Assembly: GCA_903826775.1 (NCBI GenBank)
Contig: CAIKFU010000024.1
Coordinates: forward strand, 1 to 64,000
Source of the DNA: an uncultured beta proteobacterium
GTDB taxonomy: Bacteria > Pseudomonadota > Gammaproteobacteria > Burkholderiales > Burkholderiaceae
Length of the DNA stretch: 64,000 nt
Direction of reading: 5' to 3'
In this document: positions 9,752 through 18,590 of the stretch, piece by piece
Numbering within the stretch: the stretch's first letter is position 1
Layout of the letters: each line of letters begins with the position of its first letter
Program-made: the position numbers and the translations under genes
Notes under the pieces: model-generated
Databases searched by the model: none
The model's input: only the letters and a program-made list of their open reading frames with translations
Told to the model about the DNA's origin: nothing

Positions 9752-10315
9752 ATGACCGACTCACTTTCCAGATTGTCCAGATATGCCTGTACGGTAATTC
9801 TGCCCATGACCTTATTGGCATGCGGTGGCGATCAGCTTACTAGCGGCGTCGACCCCTTTGCCCCGATGGTATTTAAGGAGGGCATCACCGCCATGCCATT
9901 AAATCCACCCAATCCATCAACGCTACAACCCTTTTACGTCTCACAAGCCACCATTTTCAAATTTGCCGTGGATACCGACTCCATTCTCATTGGTGCCGAT
10001 GGCGTAACGCGCTACATAGTGGTTATTACGAATCCAAGTGGTGGAACTCAGGCCCAATACGAAGGCATTCGCTGCGACTCGTTTCAAGCTCGCCTTTATG
10101 GCCTTTACGAAAGTAAAGGTTGGAGGGAAAACCTTCTTGGCGAGTGGAAGGACATCCGAAGAGACATACCGAATCGCTATCAGGCGGCTCTGGCCCAAGG
10201 CGCATTTTGCAATTTTGCCTCCCAAGAAAAGAGCATTAAAACCATCATCAATGCATTGAACCCCAACGGCTTTACCGGTGGAACCAAACCCACCAATTCC
10301 AACGGCATTATGTAA
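9752..10315 (+). CDS. CNP1-like family lipoprotein of unknown function
   Basis: A 187-residue exported protein. Residues 1-23 form a lipoprotein signal with a lipobox LLAC ending at Cys24, so the mature protein should be lipid-anchored at the cell envelope. The remainder resembles the CNP1-like family (VDTDSILIGADGVTRYIVV, then an EGIRCDSFQAR segment with cysteines). These proteins commonly sit beside rppH and proB in Burkholderiales. No enzymatic motif is recognisable and no function is established. It converges with proB, 21 bp away. Confidence 0.75.
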   Translation: MTDSLSRLSRYACTVILPMTLLACGGDQLTSGVDPFAPMVFKEGITAMPLNPPNPSTLQPFYVSQATIFKFAVDTDSILIGADGVTRYIVVITNPSGGTQAQYEGIRCDSFQARLYGLYESKGWRENLLGEWKDIRRDIPNRYQAALAQGAFCNFASQEKSIKTIINALNPNGFTGGTKPTNSNGIM

Positions 10316-10336
10316 CTAAAGCAATGCAACGCTGCG

Positions 10337-11119
10337 CTATTTGGCTTGGAAATGGGTACCGATTTTTTCGCCGTCCAAAAGGCGAACCAACACATTCGAT
10401 TCATGGCCCGACGCAATCACCGTTGCAGCGCCAGTCTGCGCTGCGACTTTGGCAGCCAATACCTTGGTAAGCATGCCGCCTTTGCTTAATTGACTGCCTG
10501 CACCACCGGCCATCAATTCCAAAGCGGGATCGCCGGCAATCGCCTCGCTCAACAGGGTTGCAGACGCATCTTGACGTGGGTCGGCAGTATAAAGACCGCC
10601 TTGATCGGTCAAGATGATCAACAGATCCGCACAAATCAGATTGGTGACCAATGCGGCCAAATTATCGTTGTCGCCAAACTTGATTTCATCGGTAACGACC
10701 GTATCGTTTTCATTAATAATGGGCACCACGCCTAGCTTGAGCAACGTATTCAATGTGCCTTTTGCATTCGCATTGCGCTCTGTGTGGGCCAAGTCGGCAT
10801 TGGTCAACAGGATTTGCGCACTATGCAGGTTAAATCGCGCAAAACAACTTTCGTAAACCTGCACTAGGCCCATTTGACCGACCGCCGCAGCCGCTTGCAA
10901 TTGGTGAATTTCCTGCGGACGTTGCGACCATCCCAGTCTCTGCATTCCCTCGGCAATCGCTCCCGAACTCACCATCAAGACTTCATGCCCGGCACGCAAT
11001 AAAACCGCCATCTGCTCAGCCCATTGGCCAATAGCATTCCGATCCAGTCCTTCGCCATTATTGGTTACCAGGCTAGAACCAACCTTAACGACAATCCGTT
11101 TTGATTTGTGATTACCCAT
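10337..11119 (-). CDS. proB: Glutamate 5-kinase, short form lacking the PUA domain
   Basis: First enzyme of proline synthesis: ATP-dependent phosphorylation of glutamate to gamma-glutamyl phosphate. The amino-acid-kinase fold is complete: VKVGSSLVT (11-19), [10 protein letters not shown] (about 49), INENDTV and [10 protein letters not shown] (about 135-155), [12 protein letters not shown] and [11 protein letters not shown]. The protein stops at residue 260 after [11 protein letters not shown], exactly where the common form (about 370 residues) continues into a C-terminal PUA domain. Only 21 bp separate the stop from the next gene, so no PUA remnant exists here. Short ProB proteins are known in other lineages. 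It follows obgE by 15 bp. Confidence 0.95.
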   Translation of the reverse strand: MGNHKSKRIVVKVGSSLVTNNGEGLDRNAIGQWAEQMAVLLRAGHEVLMVSSGAIAEGMQRLGWSQRPQEIHQLQAAAAVGQMGLVQVYESCFARFNLHSAQILLTNADLAHTERNANAKGTLNTLLKLGVVPIINENDTVVTDEIKFGDNDNLAALVTNLICADLLIILTDQGGLYTADPRQDASATLLSEAIAGDPALELMAGGAGSQLSKGGMLTKVLAAKVAAQTGAATVIASGHESNVLVRLLDGEKIGTHFQAK

Positions 11120-11134
11120 AGTGATTTCTGTGCT

Positions 11135-12217
11135 TCAGTCTTGTGTTTTATCGTCTACCTGATAACGCGGATCGGCCGCACGCTCTTCTTCCTGATCCCG
11201 ATCATGACGCAATGAATCCAAATAATCTTGCAGTGCGTAGCACAGCTTGTCGCAACCCAAACCCGTTAATGCGGAAATCTCAAAAACCGGCCCAGTCCAC
11301 TTGAATTTCTTTAAAAAAGTGGCAACCTTTTTCTTGCGATCCTCTTCAGGAATCATGTCCACTTTATTCAATACCAGCCAACGCGGCTTTTGAACCAGCG
11401 CTTCATCATACTTACGCAATTCGTTGACGATGGCCTTTGCCTCGGCAACGTTATCCACTCCCTCGTCAAACGGAGCAATATCAACGATGTGCAACAGCAC
11501 ACCGGTGCGTTGCAAGTGCCTTAAGAATCGATGCCCTAAACCCGCTCCCTCGGCAGCGCCTTCAATCAAACCCGGAATGTCCGCAATCACAAAACTGCGT
11601 TCAGCACCAACCCGAACCACACCTAAATTCGGATGCAAGGTCGTAAACGGATAATCGGCAATTTTGGGTCTAGCATTGGAAACAGCCGTAATCAATGTCG
11701 ATTTGCCAGCATTGGGCATTCCCAACAAACCAACGTCCGCCAACACTTTTAACTCCAGCTTGAGCTTGAGTCGATCGCCCGGTTTACCACTGGTCTTTTG
11801 GCGTGGGGCACGATTCGTGCTGCTTTTGAAATGGATATTTCCCCATCCTCCGACGCCACCTTGAGCTAAACAAATACGCTCGCCATGGGTTGTTAGGTCG
11901 GCAATCGGTTCGCCGGTTTCAAAATCGGAAATCATGGTGCCAACCGGCATCCGCAACTCGATATCGTCACCCGCTTTGCCATAACAATCCGCACCACGGC
12001 CGGGTTCGCCGTTTTTCGCCGAATGGGTTTTAGCATAACGAAAGTCAATGAGGGTATTGATATTGCGGTCAGCAATCGCATAAACACTGCCACCACGACC
12101 GCCATCACCACCATCGGGTCCGCCAAATTCAATAAATTTTTCGCGGCGCATAGAAGCACTGCCGGCGCCACCTTGGCCGGCTATGACTTCAATACGAGCT
12201 TCATCTATGAATTTCAT
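11135..12217 (-). CDS. obgE: Obg family GTPase ObgE/CgtA
   Basis: Essential GTPase that associates with the 50S ribosomal subunit and links ribosome assembly, growth and stress. It has 360 residues: the glycine-rich Obg fold (1-158, [28 protein letters not shown]), then the G domain with P-loop GMPNAGKST (about 165-173), DIPG (about 213) and NKVD (about 284). A short acidic/charged tail ends the protein. It belongs to the rplU-rpmA-obgE-proB group. An intrinsic-terminator-like hairpin ends right before its ATG, and the only Shine-Dalgarno-like GAGG lies in the hairpin's 3' arm, so its expression relative to rpmA is probably reduced or regulated. Confidence 0.98.
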   Translation of the reverse strand: MKFIDEARIEVIAGQGGAGSASMRREKFIEFGGPDGGDGGRGGSVYAIADRNINTLIDFRYAKTHSAKNGEPGRGADCYGKAGDDIELRMPVGTMISDFETGEPIADLTTHGERICLAQGGVGGWGNIHFKSSTNRAPRQKTSGKPGDRLKLKLELKVLADVGLLGMPNAGKSTLITAVSNARPKIADYPFTTLHPNLGVVRVGAERSFVIADIPGLIEGAAEGAGLGHRFLRHLQRTGVLLHIVDIAPFDEGVDNVAEAKAIVNELRKYDEALVQKPRWLVLNKVDMIPEEDRKKKVATFLKKFKWTGPVFEISALTGLGCDKLCYALQDYLDSLRHDRDQEEERAADPRYQVDDKTQD

Positions 12218-12247
12218 AATAAAAAAGGCCTCGCTACTGCGAGGCCT
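12218..12247 (-). terminator. Intrinsic terminator between rpmA and obgE
   Basis: On the minus strand a perfect 9-bp stem AGGCCTCGC/GCGAGGCCT with a 4-nt loop (12247-12226) is followed by a run of T residues and ATT directly before the obgE ATG (12217). This is a textbook intrinsic terminator shape. It should end most ribosomal-protein transcripts and let a fraction read into obgE-proB. Confidence 0.85.
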
Positions 12248-12307
12248 GTTCCTAAGGGTTAAATTCGGAGTTCTAAATCTGAATTAAACGTGTCTCAGTC
12301 AGGCGCC

Positions 12308-12568
12308 TTATGAACGAGGCAAAACTGAAACTTGGGCCTTTTTTAGGGCGCCCTTTACGCTAAATTCAACCTGTCCTTCAATCAATGCAAACAAAGTGTG
12401 ATCTTTGCCGATACCAACGTTCATGCCAGGATGAACTTTGGTACCGCGTTGACGAATGATGATGCTGCCAGCATTAATATGCTCGCCACCGTAAACCTTA
12501 ACGCCTAGACGCTTCGATTCTGAATCGCGACCGTTCCGTGTTGAACCGCCGCCTTTTTTCTGTGCCAT
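12308..12568 (-). CDS. rpmA: 50S ribosomal protein L27
   Basis: Ribosomal protein L27 of the large subunit, whose N-terminus reaches towards the peptidyl transferase centre. Its 86 residues start [19 protein letters not shown], which matches the family from the first residue, with no Firmicutes-type N-terminal cleavage extension. It lies 32 bp after rplU in the ribosomal operon; a terminator hairpin follows before obgE. Identification is certain. Confidence 0.99.
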   Translation of the reverse strand: MAQKKGGGSTRNGRDSESKRLGVKVYGGEHINAGSIIIRQRGTKVHPGMNVGIGKDHTLFALIEGQVEFSVKGALKKAQVSVLPRS

Positions 12569-12600
12569 ATTTCTCTCCTGCTATTCAGCGTTTACCTAAA

Positions 12601-12912
12601 CTAGGCTTTAATCGTGTTAATCAGAATTTCCGTGTAATTCTGACGATGGCCTTGGTGCTTTTGATAATGCTTGCGACGGCGCATCTTAAAGATTGTCACT
12701 TTATCGTGACGTCCCTGGGAGATGACAGTGGCCATCACAGCGGCACCATTAACCAAAGGATCACCCAACTTGAGTGATGAACCCTCGCCTACGGCAAGGA
12801 CCTGATCAATAGTGATTTCGCTGCCGATTTCCGCTGGTATCTGTTCTATTTTCAATTTTTCGCCTGCGGCAACTTTATACTGTTTGCCACCGGTTTTTAT
12901 GACCGCGTACAT
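12601..12912 (-). CDS. rplU: 50S ribosomal protein L21
   Basis: Ribosomal protein L21, which binds 23S rRNA with L20. I choose the ATG at 12912 ([14 protein letters not shown]), giving 103 residues, the standard length, with GAGG 9 bases upstream; an in-frame TTG five codons earlier is less likely. The C-terminal [17 protein letters not shown] stretch is the basic rRNA-binding segment. First gene of the rplU-rpmA-obgE-proB unit, driven by a consensus promoter lying inside the divergent ispB. Confidence 0.98.
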   Translation of the reverse strand: MYAVIKTGGKQYKVAAGEKLKIEQIPAEIGSEITIDQVLAVGEGSSLKLGDPLVNGAAVMATVISQGRHDKVTIFKMRRRKHYQKHQGHRQNYTEILINTIKA

Positions 12913-12943
12913 GGTTTGAAACCTCAATTTAAGCTACATTTAA

Positions 12944-12964
12944 GCTTATCCACCGTGGACAAGC
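12944..12964 (-). promoter_or_regulatory. Leader hairpin of the rplU mRNA
   Basis: In the minus-strand transcript, GCUUGUCCA and UGGAUAAGC form a 9-bp stem (one G-U pair) closed by a CGG loop. It lies about 30 nt upstream of the rplU start, within the predicted 57-nt leader. A role in L21 autoregulation is possible but is inference only. Confidence 0.4.
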
Positions 12965-12974
12965 TAAGCCCGTT

Positions 12975-13003
12975 ATTATATATGGCATGCCAATTACTGT
13001 CAA
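12975..13003 (-). promoter_or_regulatory. Consensus sigma-70 promoter of rplU-rpmA-obgE-proB
   Basis: On the minus strand TTGACA (13003-12998) and TATAAT (12980-12975) are both perfect and are separated by the optimal 17 bp. The -35 lies within the first six codons of the divergent ispB. Transcription should start near 12968. Strong expression fits ribosomal protein genes. Confidence 0.88.
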
Positions 13004-13991
13004 AACCAAAGATCTAGCCCAAATTTTGACCCCTATTGCCTTAGATTTCAAGGCTTTAGACAAATTAATTGCGGTTCGGCTTTCCTCACAAGTAGCGTTA
13101 ATTGACCAGATTTCCAGCTATATCATTCAAGCTGGCGGAAAACGCATACGCCCAGCCTTGCTACTTTTGGTCACCAAAGCGCTCGCCAAAGGCAAAGAGG
13201 TAGCCCATTCGCTTGAACTGGCAGCAGTGCTTGAATTTATTCATACAGCCACCTTACTGCATGACGACGTGGTCGATGAATCGACCTTAAGAAGAGGGCG
13301 GCAAACTGCCAATGCCGCATTTGGCAACGCTGCAAGCGTGTTGGTTGGGGATTTTCTCTACTCGCGCGCTTTTCAAATGATGGTGGGTCCAGGGGATATG
13401 CGCATCATGCAAATCCTCTCCGATGCCACCAATACGATTGCCGAAGGGGAGGTATTGCAACTTCTCAACATGAACGACCCTGAAGTGGATGAAGCCAGCT
13501 ACCTGAAAGTTATTCGTTTTAAAACCGCTAAATTGTTTGAAGCATCCTCAGAACTTGGTGCGATTCTCACCAATTCCAATGAATCTGAGCGTCAACATGC
13601 CGCTGCGTTTGGTAGGCACATCGGCACAGCGTTTCAATTAGTGGATGACCTGTTGGATTACACGGCCAACGCAGCCCAGATGGGGAAAAATGCTGGAGAC
13701 GATCTACGTGAAGGAAAACCCACGCTACCGTTAATTTATTTGCTGGAAAACGGAAATCAAACAGAGCGTCTGTTGGTTCGCTCTGCCATCGAGCAAAATA
13801 CCGATCTTCCCGAAAATGTCTTTGAACAAATTTTGCAAGCGGTTCAAAATTCTGGCGCTTTGGAATATACACATCGGGTTGCCAAACGGGAAGCGGACTT
13901 GGCCTTAGAACACCTTCAGGCGTTCCCCAAAAACGAAGCTACTGAGGCCCTAATTGCATTATGCGAATACTCACTTTCAAGGGAAACGTAA
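12987..13991 (+). CDS. ispB: Polyprenyl diphosphate synthase (octaprenyl-type)
   Basis: Trans-prenyltransferase that extends farnesyl diphosphate with isopentenyl diphosphate to the long side chain of ubiquinone. Its 334 residues carry both aspartate-rich motifs: HDDVVDE (92-98) and DDLLD (about 220), with GGKRIRPALLLL (50-61) and GKNAGDDLREGKPTLP around the second. Chain length cannot be told from motifs alone; ubiquinone-8 synthesis is the usual role beside rplU in betaproteobacteria, and coq7 later in this window agrees. The start ATG lies inside the spacer of the opposite rplU promoter, so the two genes may interfere. Confidence 0.95.
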   Translation: MPITVKTKDLAQILTPIALDFKALDKLIAVRLSSQVALIDQISSYIIQAGGKRIRPALLLLVTKALAKGKEVAHSLELAAVLEFIHTATLLHDDVVDESTLRRGRQTANAAFGNAASVLVGDFLYSRAFQMMVGPGDMRIMQILSDATNTIAEGEVLQLLNMNDPEVDEASYLKVIRFKTAKLFEASSELGAILTNSNESERQHAAAFGRHIGTAFQLVDDLLDYTANAAQMGKNAGDDLREGKPTLPLIYLLENGNQTERLLVRSAIEQNTDLPENVFEQILQAVQNSGALEYTHRVAKREADLALEHLQAFPKNEATEALIALCEYSLSRET

Positions 13992-14022
13992 CCGCTAAAA
14001 TAGTGGTTACGCGATTCTCTTA

Positions 14023-14099
14023 CGGAATGTAGCGCAGCCTGGTAGCGCACCTCGTTCGGGACGAGGGGGTCGGAGGTTCGAATCCTCTCATTCCGACCA
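14023..14099 (+). tRNA. tRNA-Pro, anticodon CGG
   Basis: A complete cloverleaf of 77 nt with encoded CCA: acceptor CGGAATG/CATTCCG, D stem GCGC/GCGC, anticodon stem CCTCG/CGAGG with loop TTCGGGA (anticodon CGG, reading CCG), variable loop GGGTC, T stem with one G-U pair, and loop TTCGAAT. The position 31 bp after ispB is the common place in this group. A TAAAAT at 13996-14001 could be its -10. Confidence 0.97.
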
Positions 14100-14117
14100 C
14101 TTGTTCTGTTAATGCAT

Positions 14118-15071
14118 TTAATTGCCAACCGTTTTCATACGCAACTCCCGCGCTGTGATTCGCGCCTGCTCGGCCTCCTCCCGTAAGCGCGCAATCTCCT
14201 CGGAAGAGAATCGCGCCAAATTGGAATAATCCAATTTCCAACTGGGGTCGGCTGACCAAATCTGAGGGGACTGCACTGTCGTTCTAGGCCCAGGGGCGCA
14301 CTCAAGAACACGCAATGCCAACTCAAAATTTTTAATCCTAGACTGCGGATCATTTGGTTTGGCAGCCGCATTGCCCAACGGAAAATCACTAAACAAGAAG
14401 CGCGGTACGCCGCAATGTTCCACGATATCCTTCGCGCAACCCATTACCAGAGTGGGTATCGCCGCTGCCTCCAAATAGCGGGCCAATAAGCTTTGGCTTT
14501 GATGGCATATCGGACAATTTGGAATCAAAATTGCTACGTCCACCCCGTCGTCGCGACACATCTTTAAAATTTGAGGAGCATCAATTTCAAGCGTATGGCG
14601 TTGACTGCGATTGGTTGGTAAACCGTAAAAGTTTGGTGCAAGCGATTGAATTCGCCCACGCGCCTCTGCATCCCTCGCCGCCTCCATTGGAAACCAACAA
14701 GCTTGCTCAGCCATATTGGCATGCTTGCGATCAATGCCCACATGGGAAATCCTCAAATCGGTCTTATTGCTACAAGGACTCCTATAGGCTTCATAGAACT
14801 TGGCGCTAGCGTTATAGGCTGCACCCGGTCCCTGCTGACCCTTGTCGGATTGGTATGGCGCGGCGGTAGTGATTAAAGCCAAAATGGAGTTGCCCAAGGG
14901 CTTTTGCAATGGCGTAAATGGCACTTCTGCGTAATGAGCCCACTCATAGGGATTTTCATAACCCAAGCCAAGATAGTAACTTCGGGTGCGCTCCATATAG
15001 GAAATGGGCCTATCGAACTCGAGCGCAAAAACGGATTCCATAGAAGAAAGTGGTTCGTGCGGGCCTGTCAT
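14118..15071 (-). CDS. Glycine/sarcosine/betaine reductase selenoprotein B (GrdB)-like protein, cysteine form
   Basis: About 317 residues, related to the B subunit of glycine/D-proline reductases of anaerobes. Family hallmarks are [47 protein letters not shown], then PNCPICHQ (about residue 186), [16 protein letters not shown] and [16 protein letters not shown]. The selenocysteine position of true GrdB is an ordinary Cys in CPIC; no in-frame TGA is read. No Stickland partner genes (grdA, grdC, prdA) are nearby, so it is not a classic glycine reductase. Substrate unknown. I choose the ATG at 15071 because AAGGA lies 7 bases upstream; an ATG at 15107 is possible. It diverges from the FAH-family gene. 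Confidence 0.78.
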   Translation of the reverse strand: MTGPHEPLSSMESVFALEFDRPISYMERTRSYYLGLGYENPYEWAHYAEVPFTPLQKPLGNSILALITTAAPYQSDKGQQGPGAAYNASAKFYEAYRSPCSNKTDLRISHVGIDRKHANMAEQACWFPMEAARDAEARGRIQSLAPNFYGLPTNRSQRHTLEIDAPQILKMCRDDGVDVAILIPNCPICHQSQSLLARYLEAAAIPTLVMGCAKDIVEHCGVPRFLFSDFPLGNAAAKPNDPQSRIKNFELALRVLECAPGPRTTVQSPQIWSADPSWKLDYSNLARFSSEEIARLREEAEQARITARELRMKTVGN

Positions 15072-15121
15072 CAAATCATCCTTGTAAGATGGAATATGTT
15101 CAAACATTACAGGAATTAATT

Positions 15122-15889
15122 ATGGCTCAATGGCTTTCTTTTCATCACAAAGGTATTCTTGGTTTCGGTCAGGTGCATGGCAACCAAATCGCCGTCTATT
15201 CCGGAGATTTATTCGATCAACCCAAAGCCACTGGCGAAATGCTTGCAATGGAGGAAGTCGTTATCGGGGTTCCCTGCAACCCTTCCAAAATGATCGCAAT
15301 GGTCGATAATTTTTACGCACTGGTTGCAAAACTGGATCATGCAGTGCCGCCTGAACCGCTTTATTTTCTGAAAGGGAACAACTCGTTTCTTGCTACCGGT
15401 CAAACGATTTATAGCCCAAAATCGTACTCTGGAAAAGTGGTTTACGAAGGCGAACTGGGCATTGTTATTGGCCAACGTTGTCACAGCCTGAACGAAACGG
15501 AAGCGGCCAAAGCTATTTTTGGATATACCTGCATTAATGATGTCACCGCAATTGAAATTCTCAATCGCGATCCTGGTTATGCCCAATGGACTCGATCTAA
15601 AAGCTTTGACACCTTTGGCGTGTTTGGCCCATACATCACCACGGACATCGATCCGATGACCTTAAATATTAAAACCATTTTGAATGATCAAGAACGGCAA
15701 AACTACCCCGTTGCAGACATGATTTTCCCACCGGCAAAATTAGTCAGTCTGATTTCTCAAGACATGACTTTGGAGATTGGGGACATCATTGCCTGCGGCA
15801 CGTCCATTGGCGTTGGTTCAATGAAACCCGGTAGCCAGGTCAGCATTTTGATTGAAGGCGTGGGCCAACTGAATAATCGCTTCGAGTAA
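15122..15889 (+). CDS. Fumarylacetoacetate hydrolase (FAH) family protein
   Basis: A 255-residue enzyme of the FAH superfamily, which cleaves or decarboxylates C-C bonds in 2-oxo acids from aromatic or sugar catabolism. The metal-binding residues are visible as YEGELGIVIG (two glutamates about residues 109-111) and the aspartate in CINDVTA (about 139); SKSFDTFGVFGPYI and GTSIGVGSMKPG are also typical. The exact substrate cannot be told. I choose the ATG at 15122, with AGGA 7 bases upstream, rather than upstream in-frame codons that overlap the divergent GrdB-like gene. The divergent pairing with that gene, 50 bp apart, is suggestive but unexplained. Confidence 0.85.
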   Translation: MAQWLSFHHKGILGFGQVHGNQIAVYSGDLFDQPKATGEMLAMEEVVIGVPCNPSKMIAMVDNFYALVAKLDHAVPPEPLYFLKGNNSFLATGQTIYSPKSYSGKVVYEGELGIVIGQRCHSLNETEAAKAIFGYTCINDVTAIEILNRDPGYAQWTRSKSFDTFGVFGPYITTDIDPMTLNIKTILNDQERQNYPVADMIFPPAKLVSLISQDMTLEIGDIIACGTSIGVGSMKPGSQVSILIEGVGQLNNRFE

Positions 15890-15894
15890 CTGTT

Positions 15895-15925
15895 AGTACC
15901 CCTTGATGCCTCTACAAGGGGTACT
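15895..15925. terminator. Hairpin between convergent genes, possible bidirectional terminator
   Basis: Perfect 11-bp stem AGTACCCCTTG/CAAGGGGTACT with a 9-nt loop, starting 6 bp after the FAH-family stop and 22 bp before the end of the convergent PanE-like gene. It has no T run on either side, so termination would have to be weak or factor-assisted. Confidence 0.5.
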
Positions 15926-15946
15926 GCATCACGCCACCAATCTCCA

Positions 15947-16966
15947 TCAATACCCGGCCGCAAACGGCAGTGCCAAACTCCCTTTTGCCGCCTGAACGTT
16001 CATATCCAGATACTTGGTTAAAGCAAATACCGTACTCAAACATGGGGTTGCCGTATTCGTAATTTGACCCAATTCAATCACAGACCCTAACAAAGCATCG
16101 ATTTCAAGCGCACGACCTGCTTCAAGGTCTTGCAACATTGATGTCTTGTGTCTGCCAACTTTTTCGGCTCCCGCAATGCGCCGCTCAATATCCACTCGAA
16201 ATGTAACCCCCAGTTTTTCCCCAATGGTTTGCGCCTCGGCCATCATATTGCGAGCCAAATCTTTGGTTAACGGAAAACGGCAGATGCCCTCTAAATGCCC
16301 GTGGGTAAGAGCGCTAATCGGATTAAAGGTCATATTGCCCCACAACTTCAGCCAAATCTCGGCACGAATGTCCTCCAAAATAGGGGACTTAAAACCAGCT
16401 GCAATCATCACTTCAGAAATTTGCTGTATGCGAGGGGTGGTTTTTCCATCTAACTCACCCAAAGGAAAGCGATTTCCTTCTACGTGGCGAATCACTCCTG
16501 GCGCCTGCGTAAACGTCGCAGGGTACACAACGCACCCGATAATATTGTCTGGGTTAATTGAACGCTTCAGCACCCCTCCAGCATCAACCGTTTCCACGGA
16601 ATGATCCCGATACTCTCCAGATAACTTCTGAAAATACCACCAAGGAATCCCGTTTTGCATCGGAATAAGCACGGTATTAGGGCCAATAATTTTGGCCATA
16701 TCTTCAATAATCGGCTCAACTTGGTGGGCTTTGACCGCCAAAATCACTAAGTCCGGCTGACCGGCATCGGCAATTTTTTCTATGGCCCTCACTTCACCGA
16801 TAAGCGGTTCTGGATAATCCTCATCAATTAATGCTAAGCCACGCTCTTGAATCGCCGCTAACGTTGCACCTCGTGCAACGACGGTAACCTCGTTACCCGC
16901 TCGCGCCAACATGACAGCCAAATAGCCGCCAATAGCACCACCTCCACCAATTACGCAGATTTTCAT
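15947..16966 (-). CDS. 2-dehydropantoate 2-reductase family (ApbA/PanE-like) oxidoreductase
   Basis: NADP-dependent ketopantoate-reductase-fold enzyme of 339 residues. The Rossmann motif GGGGAIGG is at 7-14, the LAVKAHQ segment about residue 76, MQNGIPWW about 103, and the C-terminal helical domain carries EIWLKLWGNMTFNP with the conserved catalytic Lys and Asn. True PanE makes pantoate for coenzyme A; this family also holds many paralogues of unknown substrate, and IPWWYFQK is typical of one such group, so the symbol panE is not assigned. It stands alone on the minus strand, 104 bp after the symporter gene. Confidence 0.82.
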   Translation of the reverse strand: MKICVIGGGGAIGGYLAVMLARAGNEVTVVARGATLAAIQERGLALIDEDYPEPLIGEVRAIEKIADAGQPDLVILAVKAHQVEPIIEDMAKIIGPNTVLIPMQNGIPWWYFQKLSGEYRDHSVETVDAGGVLKRSINPDNIIGCVVYPATFTQAPGVIRHVEGNRFPLGELDGKTTPRIQQISEVMIAAGFKSPILEDIRAEIWLKLWGNMTFNPISALTHGHLEGICRFPLTKDLARNMMAEAQTIGEKLGVTFRVDIERRIAGAEKVGRHKTSMLQDLEAGRALEIDALLGSVIELGQITNTATPCLSTVFALTKYLDMNVQAAKGSLALPFAAGY

Positions 16967-17070
16967 AAGAACCCCATAAGAACAAGAAATTTTTCATTCA
17001 TTCCATGTTAGCCGAGCCCACTCCCCAAAATTCTTGTCTGCGCTCAATTAATTCGATAAATACTGGTACC

Positions 17071-18483
17071 CTAAATCGCCCGCAAGCTAGCACGCGGCAC
17101 CAAACCGCCCAATAACATCCCCAATACGCTGGCAAGCAATCCGGCAAGCTGGGGAGGCACAGTCGCATTTGGCGCCAAAACCTCAAAACTTATCCAAACG
17201 GTTAAACCTGCCACTACGGATAACAAACCGCCCAACGAATTTGCTTTAGACCAATACACACCAAAGGCAAGCGGGACAAATGCTGCAACCAACGTGACCT
17301 TATAGGCATTTTCAACCATTTTAAAAATGGATAACTGGGAGTTCATCGCAAAAAATGTCACCACCACGGTAAAACACAAAACGGTGATCCGCATGATTTT
17401 CAATAAGTCATGATCCGTTAGGTGTTTAAAAAATCCCCGTACGATATTTTCAGCAAATGTCACTGAAGGCGCCAATAAGGTTGCGCTGGCGCAGCTTTTG
17501 ATGGCCGATAGCAATGCCCCAAAAAACATGATTTGCGCAAAGAGCGGGGCTTTCCCCAAAATCAATTTAGGCAAAATCAATTGCGGATCGGTGTCCAAGT
17601 AATCCGCAATCAATTGCGGATCTATCAAGCTGGCAGAGTATGCCAAATACAAAGGCACAAAAGCGAAAATGAAATACAAGACGCCGCCAAGAATGGCTGC
17701 CTGAACGGCAATGCCAACATTTTTTGACGAGGTGATGCGCTGAAAAACGTCTTGCTGTGGTATGGATCCCAGCATCATCGTACATAAAGCGGCCGTGAAT
17801 CCCATCACTGACGCCCAATTCATGTCTGGCCAAAAATTCAATTTCCCTGCAGCAGCGGCGTGCGCTATTACCACCCCAATTCCACCGGTTTGTTGCGTCA
17901 TCTCGCCGCCGATATACAGCATACCCACCACGATAACGATCATTTGAATGAAGTCCGTAATCGCCACAGACCACATCCCGCCAAAAAGGGTATAAATCAG
18001 AACGCTACCTGCCCCAATCATCATTCCGGCATTTTGTGAAAGCGCCCCTTCGGAGACAACATTAAATACCAAACCGAGTGCTTTAATTTGCGCGGCAACC
18101 CAACCGAGATAGGACACAACGATGCACAAGGTTACTAAGACCTCCACTGTTCTACCGTATTTTTCCCTAAAAAAATCGCCAATAGTGAGCATGCGACGGT
18201 TGTAGAGATGGCGAGCAAAAAACAAACCAACCAAAATTAGGCACAAAGAAGAACCGAATGGGTCGGCCACAATTCCTCCCAAGCCTTCCTTGAGGAAAGT
18301 AGCGGGAATACCCAATACGGTTTCCGAACCAAACCAGGTCGCAAACACGGTGGCTGTAACGATTGGCAGCGGCAGACTATGACCAGCAGCAGCAAAGTCT
18401 GCCGTATTTTTAACGCGCATAGCCGCCCACAATCCGATGGCGATTGAAATAATCCAATAGATAATGACAAACCAGATCAGCAC
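17071..18483 (-). CDS. Sodium:solute symporter (SSS family)
   Basis: A 470-residue inner-membrane transporter with about 12-13 hydrophobic segments, of the SSS (PutP/PanF-like) family that couples solute uptake to sodium. Recognisable are the start LIWFVIIYWIISIAIG, the FATWFGSETVLGIP region in TM2, GGMWSVAITDFIQM and the QDVFQRITSSKN loop. The solute cannot be told from sequence. The start is GTG at 18483, supported by a perfect AAGGAGG 9 bases upstream. It is divergent from the squalene-synthase-like gene (107 bp) and followed by the PanE-like gene. Confidence 0.9.
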   Translation of the reverse strand: MLIWFVIIYWIISIAIGLWAAMRVKNTADFAAAGHSLPLPIVTATVFATWFGSETVLGIPATFLKEGLGGIVADPFGSSLCLILVGLFFARHLYNRRMLTIGDFFREKYGRTVEVLVTLCIVVSYLGWVAAQIKALGLVFNVVSEGALSQNAGMMIGAGSVLIYTLFGGMWSVAITDFIQMIVIVVGMLYIGGEMTQQTGGIGVVIAHAAAAGKLNFWPDMNWASVMGFTAALCTMMLGSIPQQDVFQRITSSKNVGIAVQAAILGGVLYFIFAFVPLYLAYSASLIDPQLIADYLDTDPQLILPKLILGKAPLFAQIMFFGALLSAIKSCASATLLAPSVTFAENIVRGFFKHLTDHDLLKIMRITVLCFTVVVTFFAMNSQLSIFKMVENAYKVTLVAAFVPLAFGVYWSKANSLGGLLSVVAGLTVWISFEVLAPNATVPPQLAGLLASVLGMLLGGLVPRASLRAI

Positions 18484-18590
18484 CGCTAAAAACCTCCTTG
18501 TGGAATTTGCCCAAATTATATGACCATGACAGCATTAATGAAAATGAAGTAAAAGCAAATTGGTGCAAAAGGCTCTGACATAATCCATGT

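Noticed and set aside
14500..14526. Possible selenocysteine site in the GrdB-like gene
   Set aside because: The codons at CPIC are ordinary cysteine codons and no in-frame TGA occurs, so no Sec insertion is needed.
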